DNA from: Falsirhodobacter sp. alg1
GTDB taxonomy: Bacteria > Pseudomonadota > Alphaproteobacteria > Rhodobacterales > Rhodobacteraceae
Length of the DNA stretch: 53,616 bases
NCBI RefSeq assembly: GCF_000739715.2
Contig: NZ_BBJC02000004.1
Coordinates: 168,324 to 221,939 of the forward strand
Direction of reading: 5' to 3'
Both the position numbers and the translations under genes were made by a program. The notes beneath the pieces are model-generated. The model ran no database searches. It was not told where the DNA came from and saw only the letters and a list, made by a program, of their open reading frames with translations. Below are positions 16,630-24,368 of the stretch, piece by piece (position 1 is the stretch's first letter; every line of letters starts with the position of its first letter).

Positions 16630-18135
16630 ATGCACGGCACAACCGGGAGCGATCCCCAAACCAGAATTCTGACCGGTACACCTGGCCTTGATGATGTGTT
16701 GCGGGGTGGGCTGACGCCTTCGCGGCTGTATCTGGTAGAAGGAACGCCCGGATCGGGCAAGACGACGCTGGCGCTGCGCTTTTTGCTGGAGGGGCGTCAG
16801 GCGGGGGATCGGGCGCTGTATATCACCCTTTCCGAAACGGAAAACGAACTGCAGGCGGTGGCGCTTTCCCACGGGTGGTCGCTTGACGGGGTTACCCTGT
16901 TCGAGATGGTGGCCGAGGATGAATTCAGCGCGGCACATGAACAGACGCTGCTGCATCCCAGCGAGGTGGAGCTGGGCGAAACCGTGCGCGGCATCATTGA
17001 TCTGGTCGAACGGATCAATCCCCGGCGGGTTGTGCTGGACAGCCTTTCGGAGCTGCGGCTTCTGGCGCAGAATCCGCTGCGGTACCGCCGCCAGATACTG
17101 GCATTGAAGCATTTCTTCGCCCGCCGGAACTGTACCGTCTGGATGCTGGATGACCGGACCGCCGAGCCGGGCGATCTGCAGCTGCACTCCATTGCGCATG
17201 GCGTCATCTCTCTGGAGCATTCCGCAAGCGATTTCGGGGCCGAGCGTCGCCGCCTGCGGGTGATAAAGATGCGGGGGTTGCAGTATCATGGCGGGTTCCA
17301 CGATCTGACCATCGAGCGCGGCGGTATCCGTGTGTACCCGCGCCTGATAGCAGCCCATCACCATCGCACATTCTCCAGCCTGCCTGTCACAACGGGGCTT
17401 GAGGGACTGGATGCCCTGCTGGGAGAGGGACTGTTCCCCGGTACGAACACGCTGCTGGCCGGACCTGCGGGCGTGGGAAAAACCACCACGGCGGTGCGAT
17501 GCATGATTGCAGCGCTGCAACGCGGGCAGAAGGCGGCGTATTTCCTGTTCGACGAACGTCTGTCTACCCTACTGATCCGGTCTAGGGCCCTGAACATGGA
17601 TTTGCAGCCCTATCTGGATTCGGGCCTGCTGCAGATCCGCCAGATCGATCCGGCGGAACTGTCGCCGGGGCAGTTCGCCAGCGCGGTCCGGTCAGCGGTG
17701 GAAGAGGGGGATGTCGGGATTGTCGTGATCGACAGCCTGAATGCCTATCTGCACGCCATGCCAAGCGATAACTACCTTGTCCTGCAGATGCACGAATTGC
17801 TCAGCTATCTGGCGCAGCAGGGTGTCGTATCGATGATGATCCTTGGCCAGCATGGCGTGACAGGGGATCTGCGGTCCGACATCGACATCAGCTATCTTGC
17901 TGATACGGTCATGATGCTGCGCTTTTTCGAGGCGGAAGGGGAGGTTCGCAAATCCATCTCCGTCATCAAGACGCGGACCTCGGATCATGAACGCAGCATC
18001 CGCGAATTCCGCATCGACCAGGGCGGCCTTCTGGTGGGCCAGCCCCTGCGCAACTTCAGGGGCATCCTGTCCGGCGTGCCGATCTATCATCCAGAGCAGG
18101 GCGCGCTCCTGCCGCTGGAGGGTAATTCGCAATGA
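16630..18135 (+). CDS. KaiC-like double-domain RecA ATPase
   Basis: A 501-residue protein of two RecA-like KaiC domains. Domain 1 has Walker A GTPGSGKTT (38-46), domain 2 has GPAGVGKTT (278-286). In cyanobacterial KaiC two glutamates follow the first strand of each domain; here they read SE in domain 1 (about 69-70) and DE (FDER, 308-309) in domain 2. At the autophosphorylation site of domain 2 the usual Ser-Thr is Ser421-Tyr422 (DISYLADT). KaiC homologues outside cyanobacteria act with histidine kinases rather than a KaiABC oscillator. No kaiA or kaiB is nearby. The stop overlaps the start of the HWE kinase (ATGA), so the two proteins are made together. Confidence 0.93.
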   Translation: MHGTTGSDPQTRILTGTPGLDDVLRGGLTPSRLYLVEGTPGSGKTTLALRFLLEGRQAGDRALYITLSETENELQAVALSHGWSLDGVTLFEMVAEDEFSAAHEQTLLHPSEVELGETVRGIIDLVERINPRRVVLDSLSELRLLAQNPLRYRRQILALKHFFARRNCTVWMLDDRTAEPGDLQLHSIAHGVISLEHSASDFGAERRRLRVIKMRGLQYHGGFHDLTIERGGIRVYPRLIAAHHHRTFSSLPVTTGLEGLDALLGEGLFPGTNTLLAGPAGVGKTTTAVRCMIAALQRGQKAAYFLFDERLSTLLIRSRALNMDLQPYLDSGLLQIRQIDPAELSPGQFASAVRSAVEEGDVGIVVIDSLNAYLHAMPSDNYLVLQMHELLSYLAQQGVVSMMILGQHGVTGDLRSDIDISYLADTVMMLRFFEAEGEVRKSISVIKTRTSDHERSIREFRIDQGGLLVGQPLRNFRGILSGVPIYHPEQGALLPLEGNSQ

Positions 18136-19583
18136 CGCCGGAATGGCCCCCCGCTGCGGTGACGGGGGCAGGGTCCGATCCGACCGGCGCCGTCGCGATC
18201 CTGGCCCCCCGCGGGCGGGATGCGGTGGTGGCTGCGCAGCTTCTGCACAAGGAAGGTATCGGGACGATCATTGTTTCCGGATTGGACCGGCTGGCCGCGC
18301 TGATCGAGCAGCGTGTCGGCGCGGTTCTGATCACCGAAGAAGCATTGGCAGGCCCGGACGAAGAGCGCTTGCTGCGGGTTTTGCAGGATCAGCCTGCCTG
18401 GTCGGATGTGCCCTTTGTCGTGCTGGCGAACGGCACGGTCAGCAACCGGTCGGACAGGGCGATCCGCCGGATGGATTCCTTGCGAAATGCCGTTCTGCTG
18501 TCACGTCCGCTGCATGCAGAGGAACTGGTCCGCTCCGTCCGCTCTGCACTGACGGCCCGCGGCCGTCAGCACGATGCCCGCAAACGGATGGAAGAGCTGC
18601 GGCTTCGGGAAAAGCAGCTTTTCGAGAGCGAAGCGCAGTTTCACGCCATTGCGGATTCCGTGGACCAGATGATCTGGTCCACCACCCCAACAGGCTTTCA
18701 TGACTATTTCAACCGTCGCTGGTATGAATTTACCGGTGTTCCCTATGGCTCCACGGATGGGGAGGCATGGGCCGAACTGTTCCACCCTGACGATCAGGAT
18801 AACATTTGGCGGCGCTGGCGCCACAGCCTCGGCACCGGCGATCATTATGAGATTGAGTATCGGCTGAAGCACCGCAGCGGCGATTACCGATGGGTGCTGG
18901 GCCGCGCGCAGCCCGTGCGGAACGTGGATGGCAGGATCATCCGCTGGTATGGGAGCTGCACCGATATCCACCGCATGAAAACCGCCGAAGAGCAGCGGCA
19001 GCTGATGCTGGCCGAGATGAACCACCGGGTGAAGAACTCCTTGGCGATGGTGCATGCAATCGTCTCGCAGACCCTGCGTCAGGCCGAGAATCTGGAGGAT
19101 GCGCGGGCGGCAATCCAGTCGCGGATCGGAATGCTGTCGCAGGCACATGATCGGCTGGTGCAGTCCAGCTGGACCGAGGCGCATATTCTTGATGTCATCG
19201 ATGCAGCGCTGGCCCCCCATCGCAACGGCGAGGCGCGGTTCATCGTGAAAGGGCCGAACCTTCCTGTCGGGTCCAAGCAGGCACTGGCCCTGACGATGGC
19301 GCTTCACGAATTGGCAACCAATGCCGTCAAATATGGCGCATTATCGGTTGCAGGGGGGCATGTGCATCTGAAATGGGAAATGGCCGACGCACAATTCCAC
19401 CTTTCATGGATCGAAACGGGTGGCCCGCCGGTGGCCCCGCCCGCGCGCAAGGGGTTCGGCAGCCGCATGATCGAACAGGCACTGGCAGGATATTTCGATG
19501 GGTCGGCGGAACTCGACTACGATGTCGGGGGTTTGCGATTCAACCTGATAGCTCCGGTCACGGGCCTGACGACCGGCGAATAG
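18132..19583 (+). CDS. Sensor kinase: pseudo-receiver, PAS, HWE histidine kinase
   Basis: A 483-residue soluble kinase. Residues about 21-140 have the spacing of a receiver domain but lack the acidic pair and the phosphoacceptor Asp (ITEEA at that place), and the usual Lys is Arg (LSRP): a pseudo-receiver. A PAS domain follows (about 165-282) with the RRWYEFTGV and HPDD motifs and a PAC end. The HWE kinase region has the phosphorylated His298 in EMNHRVKNSLAM, the N-box HELATNAVKYGALS and the defining WxE (Trp426-Glu428). HWE kinases commonly feed general stress or light/oxygen responses in alphaproteobacteria. It is coupled to the KaiC-like gene upstream and followed 32 bp later by a receiver gene. 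Confidence 0.92.
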   Translation: MTPEWPPAAVTGAGSDPTGAVAILAPRGRDAVVAAQLLHKEGIGTIIVSGLDRLAALIEQRVGAVLITEEALAGPDEERLLRVLQDQPAWSDVPFVVLANGTVSNRSDRAIRRMDSLRNAVLLSRPLHAEELVRSVRSALTARGRQHDARKRMEELRLREKQLFESEAQFHAIADSVDQMIWSTTPTGFHDYFNRRWYEFTGVPYGSTDGEAWAELFHPDDQDNIWRRWRHSLGTGDHYEIEYRLKHRSGDYRWVLGRAQPVRNVDGRIIRWYGSCTDIHRMKTAEEQRQLMLAEMNHRVKNSLAMVHAIVSQTLRQAENLEDARAAIQSRIGMLSQAHDRLVQSSWTEAHILDVIDAALAPHRNGEARFIVKGPNLPVGSKQALALTMALHELATNAVKYGALSVAGGHVHLKWEMADAQFHLSWIETGGPPVAPPARKGFGSRMIEQALAGYFDGSAELDYDVGGLRFNLIAPVTGLTTGE

Positions 19584-19615
19584 GCTATCAACCCTATGTG
19601 TGAATAGAAGCAAGA

Positions 19616-20002
19616 ATGACCAGTATTCCCAAATCTCCTCCCGCAGTTCTTGTGGTCGAGGACGAACCCCTGATCCGTATGGAAGCGGTGGACATGATCG
19701 AGGACGCCGGATTCAGCACCTATAGTGCCAAATCCGCCGATGCGGCGATCACCATTCTGGAAAGCCATGACGATATCGGCATCCTGTTTACGGATGTGGA
19801 TATGCCCGGATCGATGGATGGGTTGAAACTGGCGGCCTATGTGCAGGGGCGTTGGCCTGCGGTCGGGATCATCGTGGCATCGGGTATCGTGAACGCGAAT
19901 GACCGCAACCTGCCGGAAGGGGTGGCATTCTTTCCCAAGCCCTATCCGACAAGCCGTATCATCGAGGCATTGGGCGATATCGCGGCGCGCCAGCCGGAAT
20001 GA
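19616..20002 (+). CDS. Single-domain response regulator
   Basis: A 128-residue CheY-like receiver with no output domain. The acidic pair is in VVEDEP (Glu15-Asp16), the phosphoacceptor is Asp60 in LFTDVDMPGSMDG, the conserved Thr/Ser position reads ASG, and Lys108 is in FPKPY. All phosphorylation residues are intact. It most likely takes phosphate from the adjacent HWE kinase and acts through protein contacts, possibly on the KaiC-like ATPase or as a phosphate sink; this is inferred from gene order. It ends the module and is followed by a hairpin. Confidence 0.93.
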   Translation: MTSIPKSPPAVLVVEDEPLIRMEAVDMIEDAGFSTYSAKSADAAITILESHDDIGILFTDVDMPGSMDGLKLAAYVQGRWPAVGIIVASGIVNANDRNLPEGVAFFPKPYPTSRIIEALGDIAARQPE

Positions 20003-20007
20003 CCAAA

Positions 20008-20027
20008 GGGTGCCCGCAGGGGCACCC
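20008..20027 (+). terminator. Hairpin ending the kaiC-kinase-receiver module
   Basis: A perfect 8-bp stem, GGGTGCCC (20008-20015) with GGGCACCC (20020-20027), closes a four-base loop six bases after the receiver stop codon. The tract after it is mixed (GGGTATTGTTT), so termination may be incomplete, but the position just behind the last gene and before a convergent gene fits a terminator. Confidence 0.65.
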
Positions 20028-20045
20028 GGGTATTGTTTGAATCTC

Positions 20046-20711
20046 TTATTCGGCTGGTACGTGATCCATGACTACATTGCGCCGGAACTCCGGCGTGGCC
20101 AGGCGGGCAATGGCCACGGCGATCAGCCAGTAGCAGGCCAGCTCCAGCACTTCTTCGCCTTGCCCCGCCAGATCGTTCAGTTGCACGGATATGTCGATGC
20201 CCATGGGGGCCAGCTTGCGGCCAAGGCCATCGAATGTCTTAGCAAATACGCCGCAGATGAAGGCGATCGTGATCAGCACAGCATCCAGCCGCATCATCCG
20301 CAGGCGCGCCCACCACAAGGGGCCATTGCGGCGGATCAGGCGATAGGAAACATACAGCACGAACAGGATGGCTGCGCCGCCAATCAGCTTATCCGCAAGG
20401 GGGGCCGGATGTGTGTAGGTTGTCAGCTTCAGCAGCCCGTGTTCGGTGAACCGCTTGTCGGCATCCATTTCGCGTGCCAGCATCAGCAGCATCACTGCGG
20501 GGATCTGCCATTCCGACCAGCGATAGGGACCTGCCAGCCAGAACCACAGGCAGATCGAGCCTACCAGCATGCCCAGCGATGCCTCTTCCACGCCGTGCCC
20601 CTCTTTGAAGAACAGGTGGAGATCCGAGACCTCAGCCGCCGAGATCACCAGATACCCAAGCGTCAGAATGGCGATGGTTCGGGCGATAACGCTGAAATTG
20701 GGGGTGGGCAT
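20046..20711 (-). CDS. Multi-span membrane protein of unknown function
   Basis: A 221-residue inner-membrane protein with about six hydrophobic segments (roughly residues 8-28, 45-63, 67-79, 105-125, 139-159, 185-205). A loop between helices three and four contains KRFTEHGLLKLTTYTHPAPLADK, and a short amphipathic loop near 165-185 holds DISVQLNDLAGQGEEV. I do not recognise the family. AAAGGA stands seven bases upstream of the start at 20711. It converges on the receiver gene and diverges from the CbiX-like gene, so it seems to be transcribed alone. Confidence 0.75.
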   Translation of the reverse strand: MPTPNFSVIARTIAILTLGYLVISAAEVSDLHLFFKEGHGVEEASLGMLVGSICLWFWLAGPYRWSEWQIPAVMLLMLAREMDADKRFTEHGLLKLTTYTHPAPLADKLIGGAAILFVLYVSYRLIRRNGPLWWARLRMMRLDAVLITIAFICGVFAKTFDGLGRKLAPMGIDISVQLNDLAGQGEEVLELACYWLIAVAIARLATPEFRRNVVMDHVPAE

Positions 20712-20871
20712 GACGCAGTCCTTTGAATCGGCAATGGGCTGACCTAGGATTTTATGCGACCATTTGACATGTTGCTGTTACAATTACGTGGCGTCTTGTC
20801 ATAAAGAAAAATAATCTGTGACGCATTGATGACAGGTGGTCATCCTGCCCAACCGCACCAGATTGCCGTAT

Positions 20872-21540
20872 ATGACATATCACGCCCTGATCGTGGCTCA
20901 TGGCCAACCCTCCGACCCCGAACCCGCCGCCGCAGAAATTGCGGCCCTTGCCGCCCGCGTTCAGGCGCATTTGCCCGATTGGGATGTTCAAAGCGCCACA
21001 TTGGCCGAACAGGATGCCCTGGCCCGAGGGGTGGCGGGGCGCACGGGCGTCATCTATCCGCTATTCATGGCGGAGGGCTGGTTCACCCGCGTGCATCTGC
21101 CTGAACGGTTGGCCCAATCCGGGGGCGAGGGGTGGCGTATCCTGCCGCCGTTCGGGTCCGATCCGGCCCTGATCGATCTGACACTGGCGGTCGCGGCAGC
21201 CCAGAACCGCCCGATCCTGCTGGCAGCCCACGGATCGTTCCGAAGCCCGGTTCCGGCGCAGATCGCGGATGATATGGCTGCACGGATCGTTGCGGCAACG
21301 GGCATGCCTTGCCGTGCGGGGTTCATCGATCAATCGCCGCAGATCGCCGATATCGCGCAGGACATGCCGGATGCCGCCTGCCTGCCGTTCTTTGCAGCAC
21401 GCGGGGGGCATGTGATAGATGATCTGCCACAGGCACTGGATGCTGCTGGCTTTGCAGGCCCGCGCCTTTCCCCGATCGGTCTGGATCCGGCTGTGCCTGC
21501 GCTGATCGCCCGTGCCCTGCGTCAGACAGAGTGCATGTAA
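20872..21540 (+). CDS. CbiX/SirB-family chelatase-like protein
   Basis: A 222-residue protein made of two similar halves. The first starts with LIVAHGQPSD (His about 9) and contains PLFMAEGWFTRVHLP; the second starts with LLAAHGSF and contains LPFFAARGGHVIDDLP. This duplicated HG plus His pattern is that of sirohydrochlorin cobalto/ferrochelatases (CbiX, SirB), which insert a metal into a tetrapyrrole. No other cobalamin or siroheme gene is in the window, so the true role is open. The ATG at 20872 starts at the conserved core, with no clear ribosome-binding site; a GTG at 20836 is possible. Its end overlaps the convergent glutamine-synthetase-like gene by 19 bp. Confidence 0.8.
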   Translation: MTYHALIVAHGQPSDPEPAAAEIAALAARVQAHLPDWDVQSATLAEQDALARGVAGRTGVIYPLFMAEGWFTRVHLPERLAQSGGEGWRILPPFGSDPALIDLTLAVAAAQNRPILLAAHGSFRSPVPAQIADDMAARIVAATGMPCRAGFIDQSPQIADIAQDMPDAACLPFFAARGGHVIDDLPQALDAAGFAGPRLSPIGLDPAVPALIARALRQTECM

Positions 21541-22898
21541 AGGTCCAGATCGACATCAGGAATGATCGCGGATACCCGTGCCAGTTCAGCCGATTTGATT
21601 GCGCAGAACACGCGATGCAGCTCGTGCCCCAAGGCATCGCGCAGAAAGGCGGAGCGTTGCGCCGCGCCGATCGCCTCTCGCCAGTCGGCGGGCATGGTCG
21701 GCGATGGCGGATTGGCATAGCCGTTGCCCGTCACTTCCGGCCCCGGATCGATGTGCGCTGTCATCCCATGACGCATGGCCGCAAGCACGGTGGCGGCCAC
21801 CAGCGTGGGTTGGGCATCCACCCCCGAGGGGCGATGTTCGATCCGCCGTGCGTTCTTGCCCCCTGCCGGAATGCGGAAGGCAACCGACCGGTTGTTCACC
21901 CCCCAAGTCGGCGCGATAGGGGCATAGCTTTCGGCGGTGAACCTGCGCCATGAATTGGCGTGCGGGGCAAAGACCAGCATCGATTCATCCATCGTTGCCT
22001 GCAACCCCCCGATGGCATGGCGGATACGGTCAGACCATTCGCCCTCCGCCGTTTCGGCAAACATGTTGCGCCCCTCGTCATCGTTCAACGAGATGTGCAG
22101 GTGCATGCCTGAACCGGAGACACCGGCAAAGGGCTTGGCCATGAAGCAGGCGACCACGCCATGTGCCCGTGCCTGTGCCCGCACGATCCGTTTCATCCGC
22201 GCCAGATCATCCGCAGCCTTCACGACCGAGGTGCGATAGGCCAGCGTCAGCTCGTATTGTCCCGGCGCGAACTCCGAGATCATGGTTTCAGCCTTGATCC
22301 CCGCCAGTTCGGCACCGGCATAGATGTCGTCGAACAGCGGGATCATGCCTTGCAGGTGATCGACGGAATAGACTTCGGTCCGGTGGCTGGTGCGCCCGTC
22401 CAGCACTGCCGGGGCTGGGCGCAGGGCCCCATCCGGGCCACGGTTCGGATCCAGAAGAAAGAACTCCAGCTCGAATGCGGCGGCGGGATGCAGGCCATCG
22501 GCTGCCAGAAGATCGACCTGCCGTTGCAATGCATGCCGAGGATCAGCCAGCATCGGCGATCCGTCCAGATGATGCACCTGCAGCAGCACCTCGGCCCGCG
22601 TGGTGCCATGCAGCGGCACCAGCGATCCTGCCACGGGCCACGCGCGCACATCACCATCGCCGCATTCCCAGACGAGTCCGGTTTCGTGCACATCCTCGCC
22701 GCAGATATCCAGCCCCAGGATCGAGGCAGGAAGCAGACGACCGTCGCGATACAGGGCCATCAGTTCGTGCCGCCGGATGATCTTTCCCCGGGCAATGCCG
22801 TTTACGTCCGACAGGACCAGATCGATGGCATTGATATGGGGATGGGCCGCAAGAAAAGTCTCGGCCTCGGTCGGGCAGGCACCGGATGGGGCAATCAT
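21522..22898 (-). CDS. Glutamine synthetase family protein (GlnA/PuuA-like)
   Basis: A 458-residue ATP-dependent ligase with the glutamine synthetase fold. Visible catalytic motifs are FELEFFLLD, the glutamate-rich ISEFAPGQYELTL, GSGMHLHISL with the nucleotide/metal residues, and NRSVAFRIP plus RRIEHRPSG. The adenylylation-type NLYDLP site of classical GlnA is absent, so it is not the main nitrogen-assimilating enzyme; gamma-glutamylation of a polyamine or amine (PuuA-type) is likely from family. Its start overlaps the stop of the cation efflux gene (ATGA). It is the last gene of a nine-gene minus-strand run that begins at mreB. Confidence 0.88.
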   Translation of the reverse strand: MIAPSGACPTEAETFLAAHPHINAIDLVLSDVNGIARGKIIRRHELMALYRDGRLLPASILGLDICGEDVHETGLVWECGDGDVRAWPVAGSLVPLHGTTRAEVLLQVHHLDGSPMLADPRHALQRQVDLLAADGLHPAAAFELEFFLLDPNRGPDGALRPAPAVLDGRTSHRTEVYSVDHLQGMIPLFDDIYAGAELAGIKAETMISEFAPGQYELTLAYRTSVVKAADDLARMKRIVRAQARAHGVVACFMAKPFAGVSGSGMHLHISLNDDEGRNMFAETAEGEWSDRIRHAIGGLQATMDESMLVFAPHANSWRRFTAESYAPIAPTWGVNNRSVAFRIPAGGKNARRIEHRPSGVDAQPTLVAATVLAAMRHGMTAHIDPGPEVTGNGYANPPSPTMPADWREAIGAAQRSAFLRDALGHELHRVFCAIKSAELARVSAIIPDVDLDLYMHSV

Positions 22899-23776
22899 GC
22901 AACGTCCTTATGAATGATGATATCCACTTGGGGATAGGCAAGCATGATTGTGCGCTTCAGACCAGCGCCGATCTCATGTGCGTCGCGCAGGGAAAGGTCG
23001 CCATCCAGTTCGATATGCAGGTGGATGAATACACGGCTGCCGGCAACGCGGCTCTTGAGGTCGTGATGCCCCTGCACCCCCGGCCAATTCTGGCTGAGCG
23101 TTGCAATGCCGCGCAGTACTTCGGGATCGGCTTGCCGGTCCATCAGGGCATCGAAGGCGCCGCGCCCGATCTTCAGCGCACCCCGCGCCATGATCGCGGC
23201 GGCGAACAGCGCAACAAGGCTGTCCACCTGCGGCAGATTCAGGCGACCCGCCGCAAGCAGGGAAATCAGCGCCCCGAAATTGGGAATCAGATCCCCGAGA
23301 TAGTGCAACCTGTCGGCCGAAACCACGCGGCTGCCTGTCATGCGGGCAATCCGGCCCTGCCACCACACCAAGAGCAAGGTCAGCACGATGGAAATGACCA
23401 TCACCACCATACCGCCCGTCTCATCCCGCAGCGGGCTGGGGGCATTCGACAGCAACCGCAGAACAGAGGCACCGCCAATAATGATGGCAGACAGCATGAT
23501 GAAGAACGATTGCCCCAGGGCTGCGATATCCTCGGCAGAGGTATGGCCGAAGGCATGGTCCTCATCCGCGGGTCGCTGCGCATAGACGATGGCTGCCATC
23601 GCTCCCAGCGACACGATCAGGTCCATCGCGCTATCTGCAAGGGAGGCTGCAACCGACAGCGCGCTGGTAGCGGCCACGGCCCACAGCTTCAGCGCGACAA
23701 GAATGGTGGCCACGGTTATGGAGGCCAGCCCGGCCTGAAGCGTCAGCCTGTCACGAGAGGGGTGGCCCCCGCTCAT
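22895..23776 (-). CDS. Cation diffusion facilitator (FieF-like efflux protein)
   Basis: A 293-residue inner-membrane divalent metal/proton antiporter. The metal site in the membrane is given by Asp pairs in SLADSAMD and by His and Asp in HYLGDLIPNFG, the DxxxD/HxxxD arrangement of iron and zinc exporters. HAFGHTSAED marks the loop after helix two. The C-terminal cytoplasmic ferredoxin-like domain holds the HLHIELDGDLSLRDAH metal-binding stretch. The start overlaps the stop of the SH3 gene and its stop overlaps the start of the glutamine-synthetase-like gene. The metal is not visible; Fe, Zn or Mn are possible. Confidence 0.9.
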   Translation of the reverse strand: MSGGHPSRDRLTLQAGLASITVATILVALKLWAVAATSALSVAASLADSAMDLIVSLGAMAAIVYAQRPADEDHAFGHTSAEDIAALGQSFFIMLSAIIIGGASVLRLLSNAPSPLRDETGGMVVMVISIVLTLLLVWWQGRIARMTGSRVVSADRLHYLGDLIPNFGALISLLAAGRLNLPQVDSLVALFAAAIMARGALKIGRGAFDALMDRQADPEVLRGIATLSQNWPGVQGHHDLKSRVAGSRVFIHLHIELDGDLSLRDAHEIGAGLKRTIMLAYPQVDIIIHKDVA

Positions 23777-24321
23777 TCCACCGTCTCGCCGGGGTCCACC
23801 CCCCAGATTTCGGTCTTGCTGACCCAGCCGTTCTGGTCACCTATGCGGACACGGCACCAATTGGGGGTGCATTGCATCAGACGGGCAATCACGTCCTTTT
23901 CCGCGCGGACAACGATCGCGGCATCATCGCTGGGGCTTGTATGAAGGTCGGCGATATCGGCGGTTATCATGACGCTGCGGGTGCCGGACAGCAGGGCATA
24001 GTGCATCCATCCGCCCATGCCCTCGGAATCCTCGACCCGGCGCCAGTGGCCGTATTCGGCCGTGATCTTCAGCGGCATTCCATCCCGCGCGAATACCCAG
24101 TCGATCCGGTGGGTCAGGCTGGGTCCGCGCCGGGCATTCCCCTCGCGCGTTTTCAGGGTAACGTAACGGGGCAGCGGCAGATGGGTCACAGCGCCGACAT
24201 TCGGGTCGGCCGATTGCGCGGTTGTTTCCTGCGGGCTGTCATCAGCCCCCAGTTCCTGTGCGCTGGCCATGCCGCCTGCAAGCAGCCCTGCCACCAGAAT
24301 GGCGCGGATCAATCCCTTCAT
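23773..24321 (-). CDS. Secreted SH3-like domain protein
   Basis: A 182-residue periplasmic protein with a signal peptide (about residues 1-22, ending GMASA). The rest contains two SH3-type barrels: one starting RYVTLKTREGNARRGPS, the other with DIADLHTSPSDDA and CTPNWCRVRIGDQNGWVSK, whose two cysteines may bond. Bacterial SH3 domains of this type often bind peptidoglycan or act in envelope assembly, which would suit its position downstream of the rod-shape genes. The start at 24321 has AAGGA eight bases upstream; the ATG at 24330 is too close to it. Function otherwise unknown. Confidence 0.85.
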   Translation of the reverse strand: MKGLIRAILVAGLLAGGMASAQELGADDSPQETTAQSADPNVGAVTHLPLPRYVTLKTREGNARRGPSLTHRIDWVFARDGMPLKITAEYGHWRRVEDSEGMGGWMHYALLSGTRSVMITADIADLHTSPSDDAAIVVRAEKDVIARLMQCTPNWCRVRIGDQNGWVSKTEIWGVDPGETVE

Positions 24322-24368
24322 GGCGAGCATCCTTCGTTGCCGTTGTATCCAGACAAGCTGCCCATGTG

